From assembly GCA_903922605.1 (NCBI GenBank), contig CAIXUG010000086.1, positions 129,384 through 193,383 of the forward strand: DNA of 64,000 nucleotides, written 5' to 3'. Shown one piece after another: positions 43,432 to 52,001 of this stretch. How positions within the stretch are numbered: position 1 is the stretch's first letter; each line of letters starts with the position of its first letter. This DNA comes from an uncultured Verrucomicrobiota bacterium. GTDB lineage: Bacteria; Verrucomicrobiota; Verrucomicrobiia; Limisphaerales; UBA9464. The position numbers were made by a program, and so were the translations under genes. The notes beneath the pieces are model-generated. The model was not told the origin of the DNA. It worked only from the letters and a program-made list of their open reading frames with translations, and did no database searches.

Positions 43432-44091
43432 ATGAAATACGCGATCACGGCCGACATTCATGCGAATCTCCCCGCGCTGACGGCGGTGATGCAGGATATC
43501 GAGCAGCAGGGCTGCGACCGGATCGTTTGCGCCGGTGACATCGTGGGTTATGGGTTTCAGCCCAAAGAATGTGTAAAGGTGGTCCGTGAAAAATTCTTCG
43601 CCTGTGTTCGGGGCAACCATGACGAGTACGTTGGTTCCGACGCAGATCTCGACCGGTTCAATGAATTTGCGGCCGAAGCCGTGCGCCGTACCCGCGAACA
43701 ACTGGGTGAAGAGGATCGCCGGTGGCTGCTTAATCTTCCGCTCCTGCTTGAACTGGATGGTTTCACCCTCGTTCACGCGACACTAGATATGCCGCAGCGC
43801 TGGTGCTACGTCTTCGAGAAGCTCGAAGCGGCGTCCAGCTTCGCTTATCAGAGCACACCGCTCTGCTTCTTCGGCCATACCCACGTACCCGTTGCCTTCA
43901 TTCGTGATACCGGAGTGCGCGGCGGCACCTACTCGAAGTTTCGCGTCGAGCCGGAGAAAACGTATTTCGTAAATGTCGGCAGCGTCGGCCAGCCACGTGA
44001 TAGAAACCCGGATGCGGCCTACGTCATTTATGATTTGAAGCGGCAGACAATCGAACTGAGGAGGATTCCTTTTCCAAGACCATCAATTTAA
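43432..44091 (+). CDS. Metallophosphoesterase family protein
   Basis: The 219-residue protein has calcineurin-like phosphoesterase motifs: D-x-H in ITADIHANLPAL, GD in VCAGDIVGYG, GNHDE in VRGNHDEYVG, an H in LVHATLD, and the GHTH-type FFGHTHVPVAF. It resembles YfcE/MJ0936-type phosphodiesterases that use two metal ions. There is no signal peptide, so it should be cytoplasmic, unlike its neighbours. It starts only 3 bp after the PSD1 stop, showing transcriptional and perhaps translational coupling. DUF1501 follows 66 bp downstream across a repeat-like spacer. Substrate unknown. Confidence 0.92.
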   Translation: MKYAITADIHANLPALTAVMQDIEQQGCDRIVCAGDIVGYGFQPKECVKVVREKFFACVRGNHDEYVGSDADLDRFNEFAAEAVRRTREQLGEEDRRWLLNLPLLLELDGFTLVHATLDMPQRWCYVFEKLEAASSFAYQSTPLCFFGHTHVPVAFIRDTGVRGGTYSKFRVEPEKTYFVNVGSVGQPRDRNPDAAYVIYDLKRQTIELRRIPFPRPSI

Positions 44092-44147
44092 CCGCTGATC
44101 TTCACAGATCTCCGCTGATGAGTGAAGATCAGTGCAGATAAGCGGTT
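44090..44147. repeat. Interrupted inverted repeat between metallophosphoesterase and DUF1501 genes
   Basis: AACCGCT (44090-44096) pairs with AGCGGTT (44141-44147), and GATCTTCAC (44097-44105) pairs with GTGAAGATC (44122-44130). The left outer arm overlaps the TAA stop of the metallophosphoesterase. The same CTGAT/CAGAT word recurs four times within 60 bp, reminiscent of the periodic repeats elsewhere. Confidence 0.6.
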
Positions 44148-44157
44148 TGAACTTACC

Positions 44158-45594
44158 ATGAACCCTGACGCCTTCGTCCCGTCCGTCAACCGCCGCTCCT
44201 TCCTGCGCCGTTCCGCCTACGGCCTGGGTGGCATCGCGCTGGCGGCGTTGATGGATCGCGGCCTCATCGGCTCGGCGCAGGCGGCGGAAACGTCGGGCCG
44301 TTGGAAGGGCGTCATCACCCAGCCTCACTTTCCGGCCCGGGCAAAGCGGGTAATTCACCTGTGCATGGCGGGTGGCCCTTCGCACCTGGAGACGTTCGAT
44401 TTCAAGCCGAAGCTCAAGGAGCTGAACGGCCAGCCCTTTCCCGAGTCCTTCACGAAGGGCCAGCAGTTGGCACAGTTGCAGAACCGCGTGCTCAAGGCAC
44501 GCGGACCCTTCTGCGAGTTCCGGCGTTGTGGGAAGGCGGGCATCGAAATCTCGAACCTTTTCCCCTACATCCAGTCGGTGGCGGATGATCTGTGCGTGAT
44601 CCGCTCGATGCAGACCGAGCAGATCAACCACGATCCGGCGCACGCCTTCATGAACAGCGGCTCCGTCATCAAGGGCCGCCCCAGCATGGGTTCCTGGCTG
44701 CTCTACGGCCTCGGCGCGGATACCGACGAGCTGCCCGGCTTCATCGTGCTCAATTCCGCCGGCAAGTACGGCCTGCAACCCGTGTCGGCCCGGCAGTGGT
44801 CGGCGGGCTTCCTGCCCAGCAAGTTTCAGGGCATCCAGTTCCAGTCGCGCGGCGATGCGGTCCACTACGTCGGCAATCCTGACGGCGTCTGCCAGAGTAC
44901 CCAGCGGCAGGTGGTCGAGGAGATCAACCGCCTCAATGGCATCCTGGCCGAAGATCATCTGGACCCTGAAATCCAGACGCGCATTGCGCAGTACGAACTC
45001 GCATTCCGCATGCAGGCGTCCGTGCCCGAACTGACCGATTTCCACAAGGAACCCCAGTCGGTCCTCGACCTTTACGGCGTGAAAACGCCCGGCGACGGCA
45101 GTTTCGCCTCCAACTGCCTGCTGGCCCGCCGGCTGGTGGAACGCGGTGTGCGCATGGTGCAGCTCTACCATCGCGCCTGGGATCACCACGGCGACATCGA
45201 GAACGCCATGCCCAGCGCCGCGGGCGACGTGGATCAGGCCACGGCGGCGCTGATCAACGACCTCAAGCAGCGTGGCCTGCTGGAAGACACGCTGATCCTG
45301 TGGGGTGGCGAATTCGGGCGTACGCCCATGGGCCAGGGCACGGGACGCGACCATCACATCCTCGCCTTCTCGGTCTTCATGGCCGGCGGCGGCGTCCACT
45401 CGGGCCTGGCCTATGGTGGCACCGACGAACTGGGCTACCGCTCCGTGGACAATGTGGTGAGCGTCCATGATCTCCACGCGACGATGCTGGCCCTCCTCGG
45501 GATCGACCACAAACGGCTCTCCGTGAAGTTTCAGGGGCTCGACGCCCGGCTGACCGGCATCGCCGGAAACGTGGTGAAGGATGTGATGGCTTAA
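44158..45594 (+). CDS. DUF1501 domain protein, Tat-exported
   Basis: The 478-residue protein starts with a twin-arginine leader (NRRSFLRRSAYGLGGIALAALMD). The DUF1501 body (alkaline-phosphatase/sulfatase-like fold) shows VIHLCMAGGPSHLETFDFKPKL, the SNLFPYIQ and INHDPAHAFMNSG blocks, RMVQLYHRAWDHHGDIE, LWGGEFGRTPMGQGTGRDHH and a C-terminal VHDLHATMLALLGIDHKRL. The His/Asp clusters suggest a metal centre. DUF1501 proteins almost always accompany PSD1 proteins; both are predicted outside the cytoplasm. ATG 44158 precedes the Tat motif by 12 residues and is preferred to 44122. Confidence 0.94.
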   Translation: MNPDAFVPSVNRRSFLRRSAYGLGGIALAALMDRGLIGSAQAAETSGRWKGVITQPHFPARAKRVIHLCMAGGPSHLETFDFKPKLKELNGQPFPESFTKGQQLAQLQNRVLKARGPFCEFRRCGKAGIEISNLFPYIQSVADDLCVIRSMQTEQINHDPAHAFMNSGSVIKGRPSMGSWLLYGLGADTDELPGFIVLNSAGKYGLQPVSARQWSAGFLPSKFQGIQFQSRGDAVHYVGNPDGVCQSTQRQVVEEINRLNGILAEDHLDPEIQTRIAQYELAFRMQASVPELTDFHKEPQSVLDLYGVKTPGDGSFASNCLLARRLVERGVRMVQLYHRAWDHHGDIENAMPSAAGDVDQATAALINDLKQRGLLEDTLILWGGEFGRTPMGQGTGRDHHILAFSVFMAGGGVHSGLAYGGTDELGYRSVDNVVSVHDLHATMLALLGIDHKRLSVKFQGLDARLTGIAGNVVKDVMA

Positions 45595-45609
45595 GGTGGC
45601 GACTGCTTA

Positions 45610-45628
45610 ACCGGCAACCCATTTGCCG
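45610..45628. repeat. Short perfect hairpin between convergent genes
   Basis: CCGGCAA and TTGCCGG pair perfectly around a 5-nt loop, and outer GTGGCG (45597-45602) and CGCCAC (45659-45664) could extend it. No T-tract follows, so termination is only a possibility. It lies between the DUF1501 and DUF2127 genes. Confidence 0.4.
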
Positions 45629-45691
45629 GCGACGTTGAATAACGGCGACTTGAGGATCACGCCACCAGCATCGGCGGGCATGCGGCCGGTG

Positions 45692-46207
45692 TCAGTCGGA
45701 CTTTTCGGGCTTATTTTCCATCGCCTCCCCTGGATGGTGATGGTGGTGGAACAGCGTCGCGCGATTGCGATAGAGGTATTCGACGATGAACACGTTGCTG
45801 AGTGTCACCACGAGCAGGCCGATGTGAAACTTGTGGGCCAGCTCGAAAATCTCGATCGGAATGAAGAACGCCGACTGACCGATCGAGAGCCATCCGGCCC
45901 AGCGCGTGCGGAAAGCCAGGCCGACACCCTCCACCACGGCAAAGGTGCCGTATAGAAACGAGCCCGAAGCCATCCACAGCATGGAATTGGGCGTCACGTT
46001 CTTCAGATTGATGGCCATCTCGGAGAAGAACTTGCGCTCCGGATCCAGGTGAAACCAGTTCAGGACCCGGTGCAGCTCAAACGGCAGATCATTATCTGAA
46101 AGCGTGTACAGCCCGAACGCAATCGACAGGAAAAACGCCGCCTTCACCACCTTGTAGACGATGATCGCGTACAGCGCCGGGGCGCGTGGAAATTTTTCCG
46201 CGGACAT
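45692..46207 (-). CDS. DUF2127 family membrane protein
   Basis: The 171-residue protein has four predicted helices: YAIIVYKVVKAAFFLSIAFGLYTL, SMLWMASGSFLYGTFAVVEGVGLAF, AGWLSIGQSAFFIPIEIFELAH and IGLLVVTLSNVFIVEYLY, with the LFHHHHHPGE stretch near the C-terminus giving a natural His run that might bind metal. The spacing of helices and the YxxxKxxxA start fit DUF2127. The start overlaps the glyS stop by one base (TGATG), so it is translated by re-initiation from the glyS message. Role unknown. Confidence 0.85.
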   Translation of the reverse strand: MSAEKFPRAPALYAIIVYKVVKAAFFLSIAFGLYTLSDNDLPFELHRVLNWFHLDPERKFFSEMAINLKNVTPNSMLWMASGSFLYGTFAVVEGVGLAFRTRWAGWLSIGQSAFFIPIEIFELAHKFHIGLLVVTLSNVFIVEYLYRNRATLFHHHHHPGEAMENKPEKSD

Positions 46208-48309
46208 CAGCGTACCTTTGGCAGCAGCAGCCCCAGCAGGTCCTGGATCGCGACCCGCGTCTGCTGCTGCGTGTCCCGGTCGCGGAGTGTCACGGTGTCG
46301 AGCAGCTCCGGCTTCTCTCCCAGAGTGTCGAAGTCAATGGTCACGCCAAACGGCGTGCCCGCCTCGTCCTGTCGCGCGTAACGGCGACCAATGGCCCCGC
46401 CATCGTCGTAGAAGACGGTCATATGGGGCCGCAACAGGTCGCGCACGGCCTTCGCCTTCGCGACCAGCTCCGGCTTGTTCTTCAGCAGCGGAAAGATGCC
46501 GACCTTCACCGGGGCGATGCGCGGATGAAACTTCATCACCACGCGGGTCTCGGATTTGCCCTTCTCGTCCGTAGTGGTGAGTTCGCTGAAGGCGTTCGCA
46601 AGCAGCGCCAGAATGAGGCGGTCCACGCCGGCAGAAGGCTCGATCACATGGGGAATATACTGTCCCTTGGCCAGTTTGTCGAAATACACCTTGGCTTCGG
46701 CCTCCGCCTGCACCTTCGCGTCGGCTTCAATCGCACCCTTCTTTAGGCAGGCGGTAGTCTTGCCGGCGACGAACTTCGCCTGCATGGCGGCCTTCTTCGT
46801 CTCGTCGAGCTTGCCCCAGGCGGCGCGCAGTTCCTCATCGAACACGCCCATCGTCTTGCCGGAATGCTTCTCGTGCTGCGTCAGGTCGAAGTCGCCACGC
46901 GCGGCGATGCCTTCCAGTTCCTGCGTGCCGAACGGAAACTTGTACAGGATGTCCACACACGCCCGCGCGTAGTGCGCCAGCTCCTCCGGCTTCTGCCAGT
47001 ATTCCTCGAAGCAGTCGCGCGTCAGGCCGATGCCCTCGTAGAAGCGGATGCGCTGCTCCACCCAGTACTTGTGCCAGACCTCCCAGCCCCAGTCGGCCTG
47101 AGGTTCGCCCTGCCAGGCCTTGTCCGCGGCCTTGGCCACCGAGCCGGCGAGCGCCTCGACGGCCTCGTCGGGTTTGATGAAGAACTCCAGCTCCATCTGC
47201 TCGAACTCGCGGGAGCGGAAGGTGAAATTACGCGGCGTGACCTCGTTGCGGAAGGCCTTGCCCATCTGCCCGATGCCGAAGGGCACCTTCTGCCGCGCCG
47301 TCTCGTGGACGTTCTTGAACTGCGCAAAGATGGCCTGCGCTGTCTCGGGGCGGAGATAGGCGATATTGTCATCCGACTCCACCGGGCCGTAGTGGGTCTT
47401 GAACATCAGGTTGAACGGACGAGGGTCGGTGAGCAATGAACCATTTTCGGGGTTAAAGCGCTGCGACAACAGATGCCCTGGCCCAACCTTTTCTGTTCGA
47501 TCCAGAATTGGATTCGGCCGGATCACGCCAAGCGTTGCATAGTATTGTCTGGCAATTTTATGAGCCTTTTCGGGAGATGAATTTTCAGGAATCAAAACCG
47601 CAAAAGTTTTGTCTGATTCCCGTTTGCGCTCCAATTCATCAATCCGCGCATTAACTATGGCTAGTTCTGCGACTAACTCTGTAGCCGAATATCCTGTGAC
47701 TGATCGCTTTTCAAGCGTTTCCCATTTCGCATATAGGGAGAACAACTCGTCAAATTCACTATCGAGTAATCCTGCCAATTCCTGATTTTTGTCTACTTTC
47801 GCCTTCAACAGGTCGACCCTTGCACGAAGGGCCGTTTCTTCTTCGCTAGGGCCAACCCACTCTGAAGATCCCAACCGAGAGATCGCGAACTGGGCAAGCC
47901 GAACCAATTCTTCGGAAAATTCGCGACGTTCTGCGTCAATCGAGGTCTTTGCTCCTGCATAATGGTATGCAGTTCCAGTCTGTGGTTCTACTTGATCCGC
48001 CCGAAAGCGTTTCTTCGTCAGCAAGCAGTCGGACATCGGGTCCGTGAACGTTGCGACGTGACCCGACGCCTCCCAGATCTTCGGGTGCATGATGATCGTC
48101 GCCTCCAGACCGGCGACGTCGTCGCGGTGATGGACGATGGTCTTCCACCACTGCTCCTTCACGTTGCGCTTCAGCTCCGCGCCGAGCGGGCCGTAATCCC
48201 AAAAGCCGTTGATGCCGCCGTAGATCTCCGACGACTGGTACACAAACCCGCGGCGCTTGCAGAGGCTGACGATCTTCTCCATCAGCACGTTTTCTTTCGG
48301 CTCGGACAT
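46207..48309 (-). CDS. glyS: Glycyl-tRNA synthetase (dimeric type) with a large in-frame insertion
   Basis: The 700-residue class II synthetase charges tRNA-Gly. N-terminal motifs FVYQSSEIYGGINGFWDYGPLG and the SGHVATFTDPM block, motif 2 around FRNEVTPRNFTFRSREFEQME, and a C-terminal anticodon-binding domain (RIAPVKVGIFPLLKN) are all standard. Usual length is 460-560. The extra lies at residues about 105-290 (DNA about 47440-47995), between KKRFRADQ and TDPRPFNLMFKT. The insert is AT-richer than the rest and helical with coiled-coil character (RVDLLKAKVDKNQELAGLLDSE, LAIVNARIDELERKRESD). No intein motifs are visible. Catalytic motifs are intact. DUF2127 is coupled downstream. Confidence 0.95.
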   Translation of the reverse strand: MSEPKENVLMEKIVSLCKRRGFVYQSSEIYGGINGFWDYGPLGAELKRNVKEQWWKTIVHHRDDVAGLEATIIMHPKIWEASGHVATFTDPMSDCLLTKKRFRADQVEPQTGTAYHYAGAKTSIDAERREFSEELVRLAQFAISRLGSSEWVGPSEEETALRARVDLLKAKVDKNQELAGLLDSEFDELFSLYAKWETLEKRSVTGYSATELVAELAIVNARIDELERKRESDKTFAVLIPENSSPEKAHKIARQYYATLGVIRPNPILDRTEKVGPGHLLSQRFNPENGSLLTDPRPFNLMFKTHYGPVESDDNIAYLRPETAQAIFAQFKNVHETARQKVPFGIGQMGKAFRNEVTPRNFTFRSREFEQMELEFFIKPDEAVEALAGSVAKAADKAWQGEPQADWGWEVWHKYWVEQRIRFYEGIGLTRDCFEEYWQKPEELAHYARACVDILYKFPFGTQELEGIAARGDFDLTQHEKHSGKTMGVFDEELRAAWGKLDETKKAAMQAKFVAGKTTACLKKGAIEADAKVQAEAEAKVYFDKLAKGQYIPHVIEPSAGVDRLILALLANAFSELTTTDEKGKSETRVVMKFHPRIAPVKVGIFPLLKNKPELVAKAKAVRDLLRPHMTVFYDDGGAIGRRYARQDEAGTPFGVTIDFDTLGEKPELLDTVTLRDRDTQQQTRVAIQDLLGLLLPKVR

Positions 48310-48438
48310 AGATTAGGGGCGACGAGCTTCGTTTTCCGCGAGCCGAGTGTCAACCGTGAGCCGTCACGCCGCGCACTATGCATCTTTTCATCGTCGACAC
48401 CGACGGCTGATTTCAAGAGGGCGACGCGGGGTGGCCGC

Positions 48439-49272
48439 TCACTTCGGAATCCGCGCGCTGGTCCGCTGCTGGATCCAGACCAGATCTTGGTTGCCGTTGG
48501 CGGGGGTGTTCAGCACGACATAGGCCGTCACCAGAGTGCGTTGATCGTGCCAGCGATGATATTCCGTGTGCCCGTCCGCAAAGGCGAAGGTGTCCCCGGA
48601 ATCGTGGTGGACAGCCGGCCAGTCGATCCATTGAGGGGTCTGTGCGGAAACCGCGAAGTTGTCGTCGTTGATCCCGTAGGGATGCTCATCGATGAACGTG
48701 AACAGTTGGGCTGGCGTCGGTGCGATCATGTCGGCATAGCGTCCATACGTCAGCCAAGTCTGGCCGATCGAGTGGCTAGCACTGCCATTCAGCCAGAGGC
48801 CATCAACGGCGACGTTTCCAGGCTTTTGGGAATTGGTCCCCACGGCGGCATTCAACGAATAACTCCTTGCCTGCGTCGCATACTGGCCAGTGCTGCGTTG
48901 GGTCAGGCGGTCGGCTGGACAGTGGTAAACCGTGGGAATACCTCTCAGATAGGGCGTGAGTTTTGACTTCGCAGGGTCACGCAAAATGGCGGTATTGGTG
49001 AAATCAGAAGAGCCGAGGGCCACAATCCCCGCGACCCACTCCTTCGCACTCACCCCGGTGTTGCCCGGAAACCAACCGCGATTGTCCTCGGCATACAGGG
49101 CCATGCCGTGAGTCAGGGCCCGCAGGTTGGCGAGACAGACCGCGGTCTTCGCCGACGACGGACGTGAGGCCGCAGTGATCAGCGGCAACAGCAGCGCCAG
49201 GGCGGCTATCACCGCCAGCAGTTCGGGACGGGTAAATGCGGGGGAAAGTTGAGACGTACGCTTGTCCTTCAT
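48439..49272 (-). CDS. Pseudopilin-like protein with a divergent prepilin signal
   Basis: The 277-residue protein from ATG 49272 has a 13-residue leader and AFTRPELLAVIAALALLLPLITAA, a prepilin signal that keeps the Glu at +5 but replaces the usual Leu-Ile with Arg-Pro. The remainder fits the PVC group: AVCLANLRALTHGMALYAEDNRGWFPGN, YHCPADRLTQ, RSYSLNAAVG, and the C-terminal H-x-DG region DTFAFADGHTEYHRWHD. Whether a PilD-type peptidase still recognises the signal is uncertain. It is downstream of a divergent sensor-kinase gene. Function probably at the envelope. Confidence 0.85.
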   Translation of the reverse strand: MKDKRTSQLSPAFTRPELLAVIAALALLLPLITAASRPSSAKTAVCLANLRALTHGMALYAEDNRGWFPGNTGVSAKEWVAGIVALGSSDFTNTAILRDPAKSKLTPYLRGIPTVYHCPADRLTQRSTGQYATQARSYSLNAAVGTNSQKPGNVAVDGLWLNGSASHSIGQTWLTYGRYADMIAPTPAQLFTFIDEHPYGINDDNFAVSAQTPQWIDWPAVHHDSGDTFAFADGHTEYHRWHDQRTLVTAYVVLNTPANGNQDLVWIQQRTSARIPK

Positions 49273-49471
49273 GAAGGTGACTGGATCGCGTTGGAAGCTA
49301 GGGAAAATGCAGGCCATTTCGCGAGCCAAAAACCGGAAGTCCGACTTGGTGTGGCGAACTCGCAGGGCGGAACAGCGCCGATCTCCCCTTCCCGTCCTAG
49401 CCCGCCCGGGTTAATCCTGCGCCATCGACACCGCCGTCCCATCTCGTCCTGCCGAAGTCACCGGCCCACCG

Positions 49472-50560
49472 GTGCCGGGCACGTCGTGGCGAGCGCTGGC
49501 GTTCGGGGCGCTGTGGACACTCGTGGGTCTCGCCTTTGCCGGGCAGCTCTATCTCACGCAGACCAAGCTCGGCACCCCGGTCACCTGGCAGTTCGCGGTC
49601 ACGAGGTCGCTGGCGGACTGGTACGTGTTCGCCCTGCTCTCGTTGCCGGCGATCGCTTTCGCCCGGAAGTTTCCGCTCGGCAGCGCACCACTAAGGCTAC
49701 TTTTCGCGGTCCATCTGGTGGCCAGCCTCGTGTTCTCGCTCGTATGGATGCTCCTGCGCGCCGGCGTGGCCGTGTGGCTAGAAAACCAGTCCTTCACCGA
49801 CACGCTGCAACACGCGCTCGTGGCCACGCTGTTCTTTAACCTCCTGGTCTATTGGGTCGTCGTGGCGGTGGCGCATGCCGTGGGGTTCTACCGCAGTCTC
49901 CGGGAGCGCGAACGACGCACGCTGGAGCTGGAGAAGCATGTCACCGAGGCACGCCTGCTCGCCTTGCAGATGCAGCTCAACCCGCACTTCCTTTTCAACG
50001 CCCTCCACGGCATCAGCGCGCTCATGTACCGCGACGTGGACGCCGCCGACCGGATGCTCGTGCGCCTCAGCGAGTTGCTTCGTCACGCGCTCGATCGCAC
50101 CGACGCCCAGCGGGTGCCTCTGCGCGACGAACTGGCCTTTCTCGACCGTTACCTGGAACTGGAACAGATCCGCTTCGGCGACCGCCTGAGTGTGCGGCAC
50201 GCCATCGAGGATGCCGTCCGCGACGCCCTCGTGCCCAACCTGATCCTGCAACCGCTGGTCGAGAACGCGCTGAAACACGGCATCGAGCCGCAGGTGAAAC
50301 CAGGCGTCATCACCCTGCGGGCCCACCTCGTGGACGGACACCGCGTACGTCTCGAAGTCGAGGACAACGGACGCGGCCTCGCCCCCGGAAAATCCGCCGA
50401 AGGCGGCATCGGCACAGCCAACTCGCGCAGCCGCCTCACTCAGCTCTACGGTCCGAGGGCGCAGATCGAGTTTCTGCCCGGCGCAGACGGCGGCCTGCGT
50501 GTCGTCATGGAATTTCCGTTCGAGCAGAACGCGTTGACATCCTCCCACACTCGCGACTGA
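49472..50560 (+). CDS. LytS/YehU-type sensor histidine kinase
   Basis: The 362-residue protein has four N-terminal hydrophobic helices (about residues 8-140) and then the His_kinase/LytS domain with phospho-acceptor His in [17 protein letters not shown] and a HATPase domain ([39 protein letters not shown]). These kinases usually phosphorylate a LytTR-type regulator encoded next to them; none is present here. GTG 49472 is the first plausible start after an in-frame TAA at 49412. A GH140-like gene follows 5 bp downstream, so the kinase and glycosidase are probably co-transcribed. Confidence 0.9.
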   Translation: MPGTSWRALAFGALWTLVGLAFAGQLYLTQTKLGTPVTWQFAVTRSLADWYVFALLSLPAIAFARKFPLGSAPLRLLFAVHLVASLVFSLVWMLLRAGVAVWLENQSFTDTLQHALVATLFFNLLVYWVVVAVAHAVGFYRSLRERERRTLELEKHVTEARLLALQMQLNPHFLFNALHGISALMYRDVDAADRMLVRLSELLRHALDRTDAQRVPLRDELAFLDRYLELEQIRFGDRLSVRHAIEDAVRDALVPNLILQPLVENALKHGIEPQVKPGVITLRAHLVDGHRVRLEVEDNGRGLAPGKSAEGGIGTANSRSRLTQLYGPRAQIEFLPGADGGLRVVMEFPFEQNALTSSHTRD

Positions 50561-50565
50561 TTTCT

Positions 50566-51999
50566 ATGCCCGCGTCCATGAACCCTGTCCTCCCTTTCCG
50601 GCAATTCATCCTCGCTCTGGCCTTGGCACTGATGACGCCGGTTTTCGCCACCAGCGCCACCCCGCTGCCCAAGCTCAAGGTCAGTGACAACCATCACTTC
50701 CTGATCACCGAAACGGGCCAGCCGTTCTTCTGGCTGGGCGACACCGCGTGGGAAATCTTCCACCGGCTCAACCGGGAGGATACCGAGATCTATCTCAAAA
50801 ACCGTGCTGCCCTGCGCTTCACCCTGATCCAGGCGGTGGCGCTGGCGGAGTTCGACGGGCTCACCGAACCCAATGCTTACGGGGAAAAACCGCTGATCGA
50901 CAACGATCCCACCAAACCCAACGAGGCGTACTTCAAACATGTGGACTGGATCGTCGCGAAAGCGAACGAGCTGGGGCTTTACATCGGTTTCCTCCCGACG
51001 TGGGGCGACAAGTGGAACAAGAAATGGGGCGTCGGCCCGGAGATCTTCACCCCGCAAACCGCCGAAACTTACGGCGAATGGATTGGGCGACGCTACCGGG
51101 ATGCCGGTCTGGTCTGGATCCTTGGAGGTGACCGGCCGGTGGAGAATGACGCCCAGAAGGAAATCCTGCGGGCCATGGCGCGCGGCCTCCGTCGGGGTGA
51201 CGGAGGTGCACATCTCATCACCCTGCATCCCACGGGCGGGTCCGGTTCGGCGCAGAGTTTCCACAATGAAGAATGGCTCGACCTCAACCTGCGGCAGAAC
51301 GGCCATCAGGCGGAGTTCACCGGCCGCTACGACCAGACGCGCGTGGATTACGACCGCATCCCGGCCAAGCCGGTGATCGACGCCGAGCCGATCTACGAGG
51401 GGCACCCGATTTCGTTTGATGCGAAGCGCTTTGGACATTCGGTCGCCGCCGACGTGCGGCGGCCGCTCTATTGGGATCTTTTCGGCGGCGCCTGCGGCCA
51501 TACGTACGGGCATCATTCCGTCTGGCAGATGTGGACGTCCGAACGAAAGCCCGTGAACAACCCGCTGATGGTCTGGACCGACGCGATCAACGAGCCTGGC
51601 GCCCGCCAGATGCAATATGGCCGCGCCCTGATCGAGTCGCGCCCCTTCCTCACGCGCGTGCCCGATGATTCGGTGATTGTGACGGACCGTGTTGCGACCA
51701 GCGTGCCGGGCGCTGGCCGCTACCGCTTCGCCGCCACCCGCAACGAAGACGGCGCGTATGCCTTCGTGTACGTGCCCACGGGCCGGGCCTTCAGCGTGGA
51801 TTTGACCAAGCTCAGCGGCAGCGAAGTGCGAGCCTGGTGGTTCAACCCGCGCGATGGCTCGGCCAGCGAGATCGGGACCTTCCGCAAGGAAGGCACACGC
51901 CAATTTATGCCGCCAAGTCCGGACAGCGGGCACGACTGGGTGCTGGTGCTGGATGATGCTGCGCGCAACTTCCCCGCTCCGGGAACGCCGCTCCACTGA
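50566..51999 (+). CDS. Secreted DUF4038/GH140-like glycoside hydrolase
   Basis: The 477-residue protein begins with a Sec signal ([24 protein letters not shown]) and continues with the apiosidase-like (DUF4038) TIM barrel: [70 protein letters not shown], then [10 protein letters not shown] with a likely acid/base Asp, and the C-terminal accessory domain ([27 protein letters not shown]). GH140 members cleave apiose from rhamnogalacturonan II, but substrates of distant homologues vary. ATG 50566 is 5 bp after the kinase stop; ATG 50578 is an alternative. Confidence 0.88.
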   Translation: MPASMNPVLPFRQFILALALALMTPVFATSATPLPKLKVSDNHHFLITETGQPFFWLGDTAWEIFHRLNREDTEIYLKNRAALRFTLIQAVALAEFDGLTEPNAYGEKPLIDNDPTKPNEAYFKHVDWIVAKANELGLYIGFLPTWGDKWNKKWGVGPEIFTPQTAETYGEWIGRRYRDAGLVWILGGDRPVENDAQKEILRAMARGLRRGDGGAHLITLHPTGGSGSAQSFHNEEWLDLNLRQNGHQAEFTGRYDQTRVDYDRIPAKPVIDAEPIYEGHPISFDAKRFGHSVAADVRRPLYWDLFGGACGHTYGHHSVWQMWTSERKPVNNPLMVWTDAINEPGARQMQYGRALIESRPFLTRVPDDSVIVTDRVATSVPGAGRYRFAATRNEDGAYAFVYVPTGRAFSVDLTKLSGSEVRAWWFNPRDGSASEIGTFRKEGTRQFMPPSPDSGHDWVLVLDDAARNFPAPGTPLH

Positions 52000-52001
52000 T
52001 C

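Noticed and set aside
47440-47995. GlyRS insert as an intein
   Set aside because: There is no N-terminal Cys/Ser splice block, no C-terminal His-Asn, and no homing endonuclease motif; the segment is simple helical sequence.
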